Made by a program: the position numbers and the translations under genes
Source: Nitrospirota bacterium
GTDB taxonomy: Bacteria; Nitrospirota; Nitrospiria; Nitrospirales; UBA8639
DNA: 43,166 bases
NCBI GenBank assembly: GCA_003228495.1
Contig: QIDY01000052.1
Location: 1 to 43,166, forward strand
Direction of reading: 5' to 3'
Part shown: piece by piece, positions 23,100-30,449 of the stretch
Layout of the letters: each line of letters opens with the position of its first letter
Numbering within the stretch: the first letter of the stretch is position 1
Notes under the pieces: model-generated
Seen by the model: the letters and a program-made list of their open reading frames with translations, nothing else
Database searches by the model: none
What the model was told of the DNA's origin: nothing

Positions 23100-23823
23100 A
23101 TAGCTCCTTCACCATGAGCAGCAACTTCTTGAATTTCTCCCACGGCATAGCAAGGATGGCCGACTCAAACATTCCGCGGTATCCCTGCAACTCCGCATCT
23201 AACATCCTTTGATTGTGATCTCTGATGGTCGCTTCGTCTTGCTCATCTTGAATGGCTTGTTCCTCTTGAATGGCTTGCTCCTCTTTCGATACAGTGAAAT
23301 AATCCGTTCCGGGCACCTCCTCCAAGACCGCCTCCACCGGCCAATTCTCAACGGCCTTCTTTGTCCTCTTGGCCCGACCCTTTTGCTTGACCACCCCATG
23401 CGCCGGGGAGTGTCCCGCTACAAACGCATGAGGGCTAAGCTCCTGCGCGGCGATATCCAACTTCCCCCCGCAACCACAAAGACAATGTGAGTATCCCCGC
23501 ACCACCCCGTTCGCCGCGTACATTTCTTTCGCGCTTGCGGTCTGGCTGTGGAAAACAATATTGCTATATCGCAAGTCTTTCTTATCGCCGGTGAATCGAA
23601 CAAGTTCGCTCCTGGTTAATGGCCGGCCAATTCTTGAGGTCATCAAGTACCGGGCGACTGGCTCACGAGTCCCTAGCTCACCGGCTTCATTCACGTATTG
23701 AATATAAGTGTTGGCCCCGGCCCGGATCAGGGTTGACCGATGGGGGAGAAGGTCCATTATTCCATGTTCGAACTGATACCCATCAACCTCAAGGCGCTCC
23801 ATGCTCTTCAAGATTCCGTTCAT
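23077..23823 (-). CDS. HNH-endonuclease-like protein, degenerate, with a Cys cluster
   Basis: 248 residues. GRPLTRSELVRFTGDKKDLRYSNIVF (about 66-91) follows the layout of phage HNH proteins (R-P-L-T-x-x-E...N-L-R-x-S-N-I), but the catalytic His-His/Asn positions are not intact. HCLCGCGGKL (about 113-122) is a Cys cluster that could bind zinc. Residues 180-200 hold an imperfect repeat EEQAIQ. Possibly a DNA-binding relative that lost cleavage. Confidence 0.5.
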   Translation of the reverse strand: MNGILKSMERLEVDGYQFEHGIMDLLPHRSTLIRAGANTYIQYVNEAGELGTREPVARYLMTSRIGRPLTRSELVRFTGDKKDLRYSNIVFHSQTASAKEMYAANGVVRGYSHCLCGCGGKLDIAAQELSPHAFVAGHSPAHGVVKQKGRAKRTKKAVENWPVEAVLEEVPGTDYFTVSKEEQAIQEEQAIQDEQDEATIRDHNQRMLDAELQGYRGMFESAILAMPWEKFKKLLLMVKELYATTITR

Positions 23824-24053
23824 TACTCCCTCCTCTCATGTATCGGATAAATGGTAGGGGGAAATCCTTCGTCGGCTATGTACTGGTTTAACTCACCGAG
23901 TGTCCCGCGGGGGTTGGCTTTCTCCCATCTCCGCATGGCCCTTGTCCTGTCATCGACATTTTGATTCTCTATCATGTTTCGCACGGCTCGGGCGAAGGAG
24001 TCAATGCTGTATATTGCGTGAATAGGTGGGGTGGGGAAATGGATGTTAGGCAT
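23823..24053 (-). CDS. Small hypothetical protein
   Basis: 76 residues (MPNIHFPTPPIHAIYSIDSF...HERRE), helical middle with DDRTRAMRRWEKANPR. It abuts the HNH-like gene (overlap of one base at 23823). No clear ribosome binding site. The 130 bases upstream (24054-24186) hold no good gene. Confidence 0.45.
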   Translation of the reverse strand: MPNIHFPTPPIHAIYSIDSFARAVRNMIENQNVDDRTRAMRRWEKANPRGTLGELNQYIADEGFPPTIYPIHERRE

Positions 24054-24186
24054 AACAGAAAAGAGCGAGAAGGGGGGCGGAGCGGCCCGATGAAAAACCG
24101 TGCAAGGGGTGAGACTTGCAAGACCCCCCTTCCCACAAAGTAGATAGTTTCCTTGATGGACACTTTCGCGTCAAGGGAAGGTAACA

Positions 24187-24561
24187 CTAACGCTTCCGGG
24201 GCCGCATGGAGAGCGGAAAGTTGTGCCGGAACTTTTGGTCCCCATAGGGATTATTCACTATCTTGCGAATATTCTCCTGCTTAACCCCTTTGCGCTCACG
24301 AACCTCCTCAAGGTGCCCGGCACAATATACCATACTTCCCAAGCAAACCGTCTCCCGGCACTGGCCCAACTGACAGATCCTTTCTCGAACCGGCACCATG
24401 ATCGTCGGGTTGAACTGATACCCGCAATTGAGACACCGGCTTTCCTCACCATCCCACGTATAGAACCCCGAACACTTAGGGCAAAGGTTTGTCTTTGGGC
24501 TTATCTGATTGCTTACCGGGGGAGGTGAAGGTGGACCGAAAAATGTCCTCGGTGTCGGCAT
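24187..24561 (-). CDS. Zinc-ribbon protein
   Basis: 124 residues. LCPKCSGFYTWDGEESRCLNCGY (27-49) is a C-x2-C...C-x2-C zinc ribbon. A second cluster ICQLGQCRETVCLGSMVYCAGH (about 63-84) could bind another metal. Strong Shine-Dalgarno AAGGAGAAAAAGAC before the ATG, although the start lies 86 bases inside the upstream gene in another frame. One of several small zinc proteins in this module. Confidence 0.65.
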   Translation of the reverse strand: MPTPRTFFGPPSPPPVSNQISPKTNLCPKCSGFYTWDGEESRCLNCGYQFNPTIMVPVRERICQLGQCRETVCLGSMVYCAGHLEEVRERKGVKQENIRKIVNNPYGDQKFRHNFPLSMRPRKR

Positions 24562-24880
24562 GTCTTTTTCTCCTTGACTCTTGTTCGAGCTTCAATAGCC
24601 CTTCCGACAATTTCTTGAACTGACCGTACACTTCCTTGGCCGGGATCAAGCACTCTTCGGTGAATCGCTTAACTCCTTGATCCGCATATTCAACCGCATA
24701 CGACACCTGTTCGCATCCACCATAGCAAACCTCGGTAAAAACTGAGGTGATGATATAGACCTTCGGCACGGCCAAGGCTGAATCCAACCTCCCCACCTCA
24801 ACCGCAATCTGCCAGCGTTCCGTTAGTTCTACTTGGATACTCTTGTGAACAACTGCCTCACCGATTTTGAATTTTGGCAT
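24476..24880 (-). CDS. Hypothetical protein with small beta domain
   Basis: 134 residues. MPKFKIGEAVVHKSIQVELTERWQ, then VYIITSVFTEVCYGGCEQVSY, and a charged helical tail (YGQFKKLSEGLLKLEQESRRK). The pattern resembles small SH3/Tudor-like barrels that start KFKIGDxV. The C-terminal 28 codons overlap the zinc-ribbon gene in another frame. Function unknown. Confidence 0.6.
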   Translation of the reverse strand: MPKFKIGEAVVHKSIQVELTERWQIAVEVGRLDSALAVPKVYIITSVFTEVCYGGCEQVSYAVEYADQGVKRFTEECLIPAKEVYGQFKKLSEGLLKLEQESRRKRHADTEDIFRSTFTSPGKQSDKPKDKPLP

Positions 24881-24896
24881 CGTACTTCTCCTATGG

Positions 24897-25577
24897 TTAA
24901 AATGTACCCGGCAACCCTAGCGCCTTCGCTTCCTCAAACAGGTTGCCATCTATCGCTCGAATGACCTGCCAATTGTCTTTCTGTGTCGGGAATTCCCGGT
25001 GTAGATTCCACGGGGCATTCCCTTCTTTCTCACCCAACCGGGTTCCGTAGATCTAGGGCGTCTTGACTCCGTGATCCTTGAGGTAGTCCCACACATCTTG
25101 CTCCGACCAAAAGCATAAGGGATGTACAGAGAGAAGGCCCTTAATTGCATAGATGGTACTCCTCACAATATTCTTCGGGCGCTTGCGGCCCGTGATGTAT
25201 CCCTTGAAATAATTTTCCTTGCAGTACCGAACAATTGAGTCACGCTGTCTCATTTGCTGGACCCGGTTCCGCGGCCCTGCGGTTTGAGGGAAGAGAATCG
25301 TTGGATGTTCCTTTAGGTATGTCAAATTGAATCGGTCATAGTAGGTTATCTTGAGGCCTAACAATTCAGCGGTTACGTGAATGTCCTGCCGTTGCTGGTC
25401 AAAGTTCCAACTCCAATCACACATCCCCATAATGATCCCACGTTGCCGGGCCAGCAAGGCAACCGCAATTCCATCCTTGCCCCCGCTGTACGCGAGACAC
25501 AACTCCCCCGGCTCGGCCCTCAGCATCCCTGCATCAAGTATGCGGAAGGCTTGCTCTAGCTTTTCTGTAGTCACCAT
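24897..25577 (-). pseudogene. Second PP-loop (PAPS-reductase-like) gene, interrupted by an in-frame amber codon
   Basis: Codons 1-174 carry CLAYSGGKDG (27-36, PP-loop), IMGMCDWSWNFD, YITGRKRPKN and SVHPLCFWSEQDVWDYLKDHG (the W-x-x-x-D-V-W-x-Y-L motif). Codon 175 is TAG (25053-25055). Reading continues in the same frame for 51 codons (IYGTRLGEKEGNAPWNLHRE...) to a TAA at 24897. The break falls exactly where relatives read ...P-x-I-Y, so the tail is clearly part of the gene. Either a nonsense mutation, suppression/readthrough, or a sequencing error. TAG is a genuine stop elsewhere in this genome. If translated only to the amber, the product is 174 residues and lacks the end of the domain. Confidence 0.75.
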
Positions 25578-25933
25578 GATTCTTCCCCCCTCTCCATTTC
25601 ATCTTGAGCTTCCCGTTCTCCCTGCACTCGCTTGATTTGGATATACTCTTTCATTTCCGGGTACAGCTGTATAAATTCCCTGGCCAAGTATGCGACGTGA
25701 TGGTCACTGATTCGATACGGGGTGTCTCTGTAGCCTAGAAAATAGGCGTTGAACCGGACGTAGGCGACACACATATCAATGGAAAACCTCCGCTTCCGAG
25801 CCAACATATTCAAGGCAAGATCACGGATCAAGATCCACACGTCACGACTCTCTCCGCGCCATACTAAATATCTTCGATGGTTTTCATTGAGCGGGATACC
25901 GCGGGGCTCATCAAAGAGGTCGGCTTGCTTCAT
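25571..25933 (-). CDS. Hypothetical phage protein
   Basis: 120 residues, MKQADLFDEPRGIPLNENHR..., helical, with WRGESRDVWILIRDLALNML and ISDHHVAYLAREFIQLYPEM. Similar short proteins occur in phage early regions next to replication or PP-loop genes. Its end overlaps the start of the interrupted PP-loop gene by seven bases. No known function. Confidence 0.6.
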   Translation of the reverse strand: MKQADLFDEPRGIPLNENHRRYLVWRGESRDVWILIRDLALNMLARKRRFSIDMCVAYVRFNAYFLGYRDTPYRISDHHVAYLAREFIQLYPEMKEYIQIKRVQGEREAQDEMERGEESW

Positions 25934-25957
25934 CGAATTCTCCTTATGCCCTCTTGA

Positions 25958-26245
25958 TTAACGGCCTGCTAGGGAGGCGTCAATAATATCATTCAGCATT
26001 TTCAGTCGCCATTCCAGGGCGTTCTTTTCCTCTTCAATATTTACTTCGTTCACAAATTCCGGTGAACGTTCCACCACAACCATGCTCTGTTCTTTGTGGC
26101 CATAGACGATCAACCGGGCAAACAGGGCGTACCACTCTGCTTTCGTTCTGACATGCAGGGTAAGAATTCGACTTGTCTCATCTTCCCGGTAAACATCTAC
26201 CGAAAGAACGGCATACGGGTTTTCAATGAAAAGTGTTTCATTCAT
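25958..26245 (-). CDS. Hypothetical protein
   Basis: 95 residues from ATG at 26245, overlapping the TGA of the upstream gene (TGATG) with AAGGAG nine bases before. Beta-rich first half (NPYAVLSVDVYREDETSRIL), helical end (EKNALEWRLKMLNDIIDASL). No family recognised. Third gene of the run that begins with the RAMP-like gene and the pentamer array. Confidence 0.6.
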   Translation of the reverse strand: MNETLFIENPYAVLSVDVYREDETSRILTLHVRTKAEWYALFARLIVYGHKEQSMVVVERSPEFVNEVNIEEEKNALEWRLKMLNDIIDASLAGR

Positions 26246-26772
26246 CACGGTTTCTCCTTTGATTGAAATAAGGCCAACACCATTCCCACGGGAAGAGGGT
26301 TTTGTGTGCCGGTCACTTCTAACAAGCGGCGATGGTCCCGGTGTCTACTGAATAAAGCAATGACTCCCATTGCGGCCATTTCGGCGTTATGTTTTATCTT
26401 TCGCTCATCGGTCAACTCCTCAAACTTCACACAGGACAAAACCGCGACATTCTTCACCGACGTTCGCCGTATGTGTTCGCGTTTCTTTGGGCTAGTGGCA
26501 AGGATCGCAATGTCAGTCAATCGCCGGATCTGTATCCCTTCCTCGCACTGGAAGACCATCTGCTTTTCTCGTTGCAATTGATCCCGCGCTCGACGGAACG
26601 CGGTGCGCGATTTGCTTTGTAGGTCACGGCCTAACAACTCTGACAACTCTACATAGCTCACCGTCTGGTCCTGAGCTAACAGACTCATTCGCGTTTTCAA
26701 CACTCGCACTTCAATTTCAATTTCCGGTTTACTCTCGAACGGCCTTGGGTGGTGCGGGGTTGGATCATTCAT
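26245..26772 (-). CDS. Putative DNA-binding regulatory protein downstream of the pentamer array
   Basis: 175 residues. The middle (VSYVELSELLGRDLQSKSR, FRRARDQLQREKQMVFQCEE) reads like a winged-helix or helix-turn-helix region: a short helix, a turn, a basic recognition-type helix, then a strand pair. The C-terminal half is helical (ERKIKHNAEMAAMGVIALFS). AGGAG precedes the ATG. It is the first gene after the RTCNN array on the same strand, so the array would form its 5' leader or a spacer. DNA binding is inferred from pattern only. Confidence 0.5.
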   Translation of the reverse strand: MNDPTPHHPRPFESKPEIEIEVRVLKTRMSLLAQDQTVSYVELSELLGRDLQSKSRTAFRRARDQLQREKQMVFQCEEGIQIRRLTDIAILATSPKKREHIRRTSVKNVAVLSCVKFEELTDERKIKHNAEMAAMGVIALFSRHRDHRRLLEVTGTQNPLPVGMVLALFQSKEKP

Positions 26773-26802
26773 CGTGATTTCTCCTGTGCTAATAGGGTTA
26801 AT

Positions 26803-27126
26803 GTCTGGCCTTATCCTGTCGCATCAAAGCCCGTTCCATTGAATCGTGTCAAATCATGTCCCATCGAATTCAATGCAATGGAGTCTCGTGGGATCTTGTG
26901 GGGTCTTGTCTCGCAAGAAAATAATCACTGAGCGGCAAGGAGTCGCATCTAGTCACGTCACGTCCAATCGGATCGGATCAAGTGCGGTGCTGTCCGGCCG
27001 GGTCGTATCGAGTCTCGTCCCATCACGCCTTGTTAAGTGCAATCGGGTCCGGGCTAATAAGGTCAAGTCGTGTCTCATCCCATCAAATCGGAACTGGTCA
27101 TACCGGGGCACGTCTTATCTAGTCCG
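26803..27126. repeat. Degenerate pentanucleotide (RTCNN) array, 59 units in two phased blocks
   Basis: Read in steps of five on the plus strand, 26803-26912 gives 22 units and 26942-27126 gives 37 units. Position 1 is a purine in all 59. Position 2 is T in about 51. Position 3 is C in about 47. Positions 4-5 vary freely. Thirty-nine units are exact RTCNN; chance expects about two. The blocks are separated by 29 unpatterned bases (26913-26941) and are out of phase with one another. The array starts at the stop codon of the RAMP-like gene and ends just before the ribosome binding site of the next gene. On the transcribed (minus) strand the unit reads NNGAY. The period of five is not compatible with codons. 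No unit is long enough for a CRISPR repeat. Confidence 0.9.
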
Positions 27127-27129
27127 ATA

Positions 27130-27699
27130 TCAATCCTTTTGAAATTCTATACTATCAATATTGAAGCGCCCATTGGTCCCGCTGTTTCTTGGACGCCACA
27201 CCCCAAGGCCAATAAATTTACCGGCCCCTTCTAAAACCTTACGGAAAACGTCCTCCGTGATTATGTCATCAAGGATATAAACCTTAAACACTCCCCCCCA
27301 TGATTGAATGGTCGGAAAATTCTTCTTCACTCTTGGCCCTGGTTGACCCCGCTTCCCAAGACTATTCCCAAGTACCGCCACACGTTCAACATCTTTCGCG
27401 TTAGCCTCCGTGATTACATTGTCAATCACTAAGATCCCCGCTTCAAAATGTTTAGTGAATGTCGCCTTTCCTTTCCCTGGAATCTGGATGTTCAAAAACT
27501 TTGCAGCCTCAGAAATACAATTCTTGATAGAGTTAGCTGGAACCACAATCTTTCCTGTTTCTTTATCAATGTGGCTCCGCATCATCCATGTTCTTTCTTC
27601 ATAATCATCTGCTAGCTCTCCATCAAGTTTCGGGGTTTCATGGAACCTTCCTTGCTGGTACTGTGACACTCCTGTAAATTTTACGGTAGCAATTCTCAT
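27130..27699 (-). CDS. RAMP/Cas7-like fold protein, putative, adjacent to the pentamer array
   Basis: 189 residues. MRIATVKFTGVSQYQQGRF starts with a strand as in ferredoxin-like RAMP proteins. GKIVVPANSIKNCISEAAKF (49-68) is a strand-helix unit. RVKKNFPTIQSWGGVFKVYI (123-142) leads to a helix (TEDVFRKVLEGAGKF) and then the Gly-rich loop GLGVWRPRNSG plus NGRF (164-179), resembling the C-terminal G-x-G-x-x-x-x-R loop of Cas7-type RAMPs. The stop codon touches the last unit of the RTCNN array. I infer nucleic-acid binding; there is no other cas-like gene and no CRISPR. Fold call from pattern only. Confidence 0.55.
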   Translation of the reverse strand: MRIATVKFTGVSQYQQGRFHETPKLDGELADDYEERTWMMRSHIDKETGKIVVPANSIKNCISEAAKFLNIQIPGKGKATFTKHFEAGILVIDNVITEANAKDVERVAVLGNSLGKRGQPGPRVKKNFPTIQSWGGVFKVYILDDIITEDVFRKVLEGAGKFIGLGVWRPRNSGTNGRFNIDSIEFQKD

Positions 27700-27720
27700 C
27701 GGTTTTCTCCTTCATTGAAA

Positions 27721-28197
27721 TTATAAATTCATCGAAGTTTGCCTCTCCTCGTCGGTTATGTCTCGCTCATCCACCACCTCACCCGAGTCAATGTCGGTGT
27801 AGGTGACTGTTCCTTTCGTAAAGTCAAAGGTTTCCATTCGCACAAACTCTTCATCCACGGTGTCACGGCGTAAGACCTCAATCGCGTCGTCCATCATTTG
27901 CCTTGCCTCGGCAATCTCCCCCGTGTACTTCTTATTGCTTGCGGCCTTCTCAGATTCCAGGTTGTGAAGATCCCCGTTGCACGTCACCAACTGATCGTCA
28001 ATTATCCGGCGTTCCGCTGAGGTCAGCGGTCGACCCTCACGGCGAACCAGCCGGCGCTTGCGAAGGTTAGGGTCACTCGTGGCCTCATCCTGTACCACGT
28101 CGATCACCATAGAGGCATGAAACTCCCCCGATTCCTCAACGTCAACCCCTGGCTCCTCCTGCGGCACTTCCCCTTCTGGGTCAATCTTCTTAGCCAT
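27721..28197 (-). CDS. Conserved phage coiled-coil protein
   Basis: 158 residues. Acidic N-terminus, then RLVRREGRPLTSAERRIIDDQL, a coiled-coil (LHNLESEKAASNKKYTGEIA) and the ending FDFTKGTVTYTDIDSGEVVD, RDITDEERQ. The ending (D-x-G-E-V-V-x-x-R-x-x-x-x-E-E-R-Q) recurs in small early phage proteins. It lies directly upstream of the RAMP-like gene, 21 bases apart, so the two probably act or are regulated together. Function unknown. Confidence 0.65.
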   Translation of the reverse strand: MAKKIDPEGEVPQEEPGVDVEESGEFHASMVIDVVQDEATSDPNLRKRRLVRREGRPLTSAERRIIDDQLVTCNGDLHNLESEKAASNKKYTGEIAEARQMMDDAIEVLRRDTVDEEFVRMETFDFTKGTVTYTDIDSGEVVDERDITDEERQTSMNL

Positions 28198-28404
28198 ATC
28201 AACACTCCTTCAATGAAATTAAGGCCCACCACACAGAACCACGGCGAATTCCGGCGTTCTCTGGTCCCCCTGCCCGGTGGGCCGGGCTAGGGATAATATT
28301 CAAACCTCGGCCCGTTCTGGCCTGCTTTTTACGGCACTCCATGGCCTAGCTGGCATTCTACGGGCTTATTTCATGGTAATTTTCCACCCAATAAGTAATT
28401 CACC
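28198..28404. other. Non-coding gap between resolvase and coiled-coil genes, with a GC hairpin
   Basis: About 200 bases without a convincing gene. On the minus strand a compact hairpin GCCCGG-CCCA-CCGGGC lies at 28272-28287. An eight-base inverted repeat (GGCCCACC / GGTGGGCC, 28223-28230 and 28276-28283) competes with it. No U-tract follows directly. A short 18-codon reading frame is present but has no ribosome binding site. It may hold a leader structure or a promoter for the coiled-coil/RAMP-like pair; I see no clear -35/-10. Confidence 0.4.
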
Positions 28405-28992
28405 CTATTCCCTCACGAACCACGGGTGTAACCGGCCTTGCTCTTTCAATTTGGCTTCCATCAAGGCTATGACCTTATATCGAATCCTGGCATCCCCCTC
28501 CGGGGTGCCTGGCCGGATCATGCGTACCAGGATACCGGGGTCTTTCTTTTTGATTTCAAACTCGTCATCCCATTTCACAATCTCTCCCCACCCATCATTC
28601 GGGAGAAGGTTGGCTCCCACGAGCGCATCGAAGATGACCTTCTTCGCAACCCCGGCGATATTGTCTTTATCCCTGCGCTTATTTTCTTCTTGGTAGGTGA
28701 TGAAGAACCAAGCCTTCCCCATCGGTTGAACCCCTTGGAGAACGAACTGCCATTGGAACTTCTGTTCGATCTTTTTCTTGGCTTTAGCCCATTCATTATT
28801 TTTCACTCCCCGGAAGTGGAAGGCGTAGTTGGCAAGCTCAAGCATTTCATTGAGACTCACAATCTTTCCCGGTAGAAAAAAACACTGGTCAATCTCAGTG
28901 CTGTCTTGAAAGATCACCTTCGGTTTGGGCTTACGTTGCCCGACTTTGAATTTCTTAACTTGCTGTATGGTTGGGATTCGCAAAGGTTTCAT
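28405..28992 (-). CDS. RusA-like Holliday junction resolvase
   Basis: 195 residues. RRDKDNIAGVAKKVIFDALVGANLLPND (106-133) contains the RusA signature: conserved D-x-D-N with the later Asp (P-N-D) that binds metal. Surrounding strands (WFFITYQEENK, FEIKKKDPGILV) fit the family. RusA resolves recombination intermediates and clears branched DNA before packaging. It overlaps the upstream gene by 38 bases. Slightly longer than E. coli RusA because of an N-terminal basic extension (KKFKVGQRKPKPK). Confidence 0.85.
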   Translation of the reverse strand: MKPLRIPTIQQVKKFKVGQRKPKPKVIFQDSTEIDQCFFLPGKIVSLNEMLELANYAFHFRGVKNNEWAKAKKKIEQKFQWQFVLQGVQPMGKAWFFITYQEENKRRDKDNIAGVAKKVIFDALVGANLLPNDGWGEIVKWDDEFEIKKKDPGILVRMIRPGTPEGDARIRYKVIALMEAKLKEQGRLHPWFVRE

Positions 28993-29524
28993 TCGGCCAT
29001 CTCTTTTTGAAAGTGTTGATTTGTTCGGTGAGCCATTGACATGGATGTAGGTTGTCGATCCTCAAGTGTCCTTGAGACTTAATAATGTCATCCCGCGCTA
29101 CCCCGGCTTCTATCTCGCTAACAGCCTCGCGCTGTTCACGGGTCAGGATATCCCCTTTCCTCAAAACCAGAACCCGCAAGTTCAAGGAACACAGCTTGCC
29201 CCATAGGCGGTCCTCAGGGGACATGCCCCCTATCGGGGGGTGACCGTGCTTCATCCAGGTATTAGAATCTTTTTTGTCCTTGTCTTTCTCATGAACCAAC
29301 CGCATTTCCCTTGCGCTCAAGACCGCGGCGTCGAAAACCTCTTGCTTGGGGATGTACCCGGTGTTGCCCCGACCTAAATACTTGCAGGCTTCCATGAAGT
29401 CTAGGTGGTTCTGCTTTCGGTAATGCTCCCAAAGTAAATCCACTTGGGCCTTCGGGGTCTTGGTGTGAATCCCTAACGCTTTCAACATCGGCACCACGGC
29501 CCTATCAAACTCATGTCTATTCAT
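28955..29524 (-). CDS. Hypothetical replication-module protein
   Basis: 189 residues. It begins MNRHEFDRAVVPMLKALGIH, helical throughout, with VDLLWEHYRKQNHLDFMEAC (a helical pattern seen in phage proteins paired with DUF1376 proteins), and ends near QWLTEQINTFKKRWPNETF. The gene lies between the DUF1376 protein and the RusA-like resolvase and overlaps both. A helicase-loader or replication-accessory role is plausible by position only. Confidence 0.5.
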   Translation of the reverse strand: MNRHEFDRAVVPMLKALGIHTKTPKAQVDLLWEHYRKQNHLDFMEACKYLGRGNTGYIPKQEVFDAAVLSAREMRLVHEKDKDKKDSNTWMKHGHPPIGGMSPEDRLWGKLCSLNLRVLVLRKGDILTREQREAVSEIEAGVARDDIIKSQGHLRIDNLHPCQWLTEQINTFKKRWPNETFANPNHTAS

Positions 29525-30281
29525 CGGGCGGTCCTTCCTGGCTTAAGGCTGGTTCATAAATTTCCGGCTCTCCTTTTTTCTGCAGGTCGGAACGACACCA
29601 CGACATGAAGGCATAGGACCATGAGGCGTACTTATATTTCCGTGCAATAGCCTTGACCCTAAAATCTTCGAAGCACTTCTCGGGGTAGGTAATGTCCTGT
29701 CGCCGGGCATAGTCTTTTAGGTTGGAAGTCAATTTGAAGTCTTTCGGCCATGTGGTGAGAACGGGGTCCGGTTTTTTCTTTTTGACTGGCTTTATAAGGC
29801 CGGGCTTTGGCGGCGTTATAAAGTCAGGTTTTTCAAGACTCTTCGGAGAAGAGTCTTTTGTATTGTAAGATGGTAGCGTTTTGCTAGAAATTTTGCTATC
29901 CGTTTGCTCTAGCAAATTCCTGGCAATTGCTACAGCTTTAGCCTTCGCCTTACCACCTAACTTGCCAATTTCTTTACGTTTCTCGCTCAAGGCAATAGTT
30001 TTGATTCGCTCTCTTTCTAGCCGGAGGTTGGTTAAGTATTGGCTAACTTGCTCGCCTAAATCTGGCCACGGTCTGGCTAACTTCTGGCGGATTTTGGCTA
30101 AATCCCTCGAGCGGAGCCCCGGCAAAACCTTCTTGATTTCCTCGGTGGTCATCGGCCCCTTATCCCATAGGTGACACAAAAGCCGAATGTATCCACCTTG
30201 AGCGGCGTAGCTCATCTCTTGAGTGCCGATCAAGAAGTCCCGCCAATCGAACGGCATCCAATTGAACTGTTCATCTGACAT
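29517..30281 (-). CDS. DUF1376-type phage replication protein
   Basis: 254 residues. FNWMPFDWRDFLIGTQEMSY and AAQGGYIRLLCHLWDKGPM (6-44) are the DUF1376 signature, a winged-helix-like domain seen in phage replication-initiation or DnaC-associated proteins. Next come a basic helix (LSEKRKEIGKLGGKAKAKAV), a Ser/Pro/Lys linker, and a C-terminal domain (FRVKAIARKYKYASWSYAFM) that resembles the DnaD/O-protein-like ending K-x-A-S-W-x-x-x-F. It probably binds the phage origin or recruits host helicase; that is inference. Confidence 0.75.
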   Translation of the reverse strand: MSDEQFNWMPFDWRDFLIGTQEMSYAAQGGYIRLLCHLWDKGPMTTEEIKKVLPGLRSRDLAKIRQKLARPWPDLGEQVSQYLTNLRLERERIKTIALSEKRKEIGKLGGKAKAKAVAIARNLLEQTDSKISSKTLPSYNTKDSSPKSLEKPDFITPPKPGLIKPVKKKKPDPVLTTWPKDFKLTSNLKDYARRQDITYPEKCFEDFRVKAIARKYKYASWSYAFMSWCRSDLQKKGEPEIYEPALSQEGPPDE

Positions 30282-30332
30282 AAAAATCTCCGAGTGAAGG
30301 AAGAGCGGCGATAGTGATAGCTGTTTTGGGAA

Positions 30333-30398
30333 TTATGCAGGGCACGGGGGGAAGAGGTATGTGGGAACGTACAGCACACGGGGGAGTAAACTAGTCAT
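30333..30398 (-). CDS. Possible 21-residue leader peptide
   Basis: A 22-codon frame starting at ATG 30398 with a very good ribosome binding site (AAGGAGAAATTCG). It gives a hydrophobic, Pro-rich peptide (MTSLLPRVLYVPTYLFPP...). It sits in the 168-base gap before the DUF1376 gene and could be a leader or a very small protein. Support rests only on the start signal. Confidence 0.3.
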   Translation of the reverse strand: MTSLLPRVLYVPTYLFPPCPA

Positions 30399-30449
30399 CG
30401 AATTTCTCCTTGTGTTGGTTGGTTCTATGGGAATATAGCAATGACCAAA

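Noticed and set aside
24897..25577. Genome-wide amber reassignment
   Set aside because: TAG ends other genes exactly before ribosome binding sites (7886, 9578, 37728), so it is a normal stop here.
26803..27126. CRISPR array
   Set aside because: There is no repeat longer than five degenerate bases and no spacer structure; the period is constant at five.
26846..27142. 98-codon plus-strand open frame across the pentamer array
   Set aside because: It exists because RTCNN units rarely make stop codons in this frame. It has no ribosome binding site, opposes all neighbours, and its protein shows no fold-like pattern.
28265..28345. tRNA-like 3' end (GGTTTGAAT... and GGCCCACC)
   Set aside because: No matching acceptor, anticodon or D arm could be built; it is a GC hairpin.
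28277..28696. 139-codon plus-strand frame opposite the resolvase gene
   Set aside because: Opposite a clear RusA-like gene, no ribosome binding site, no recognisable protein.
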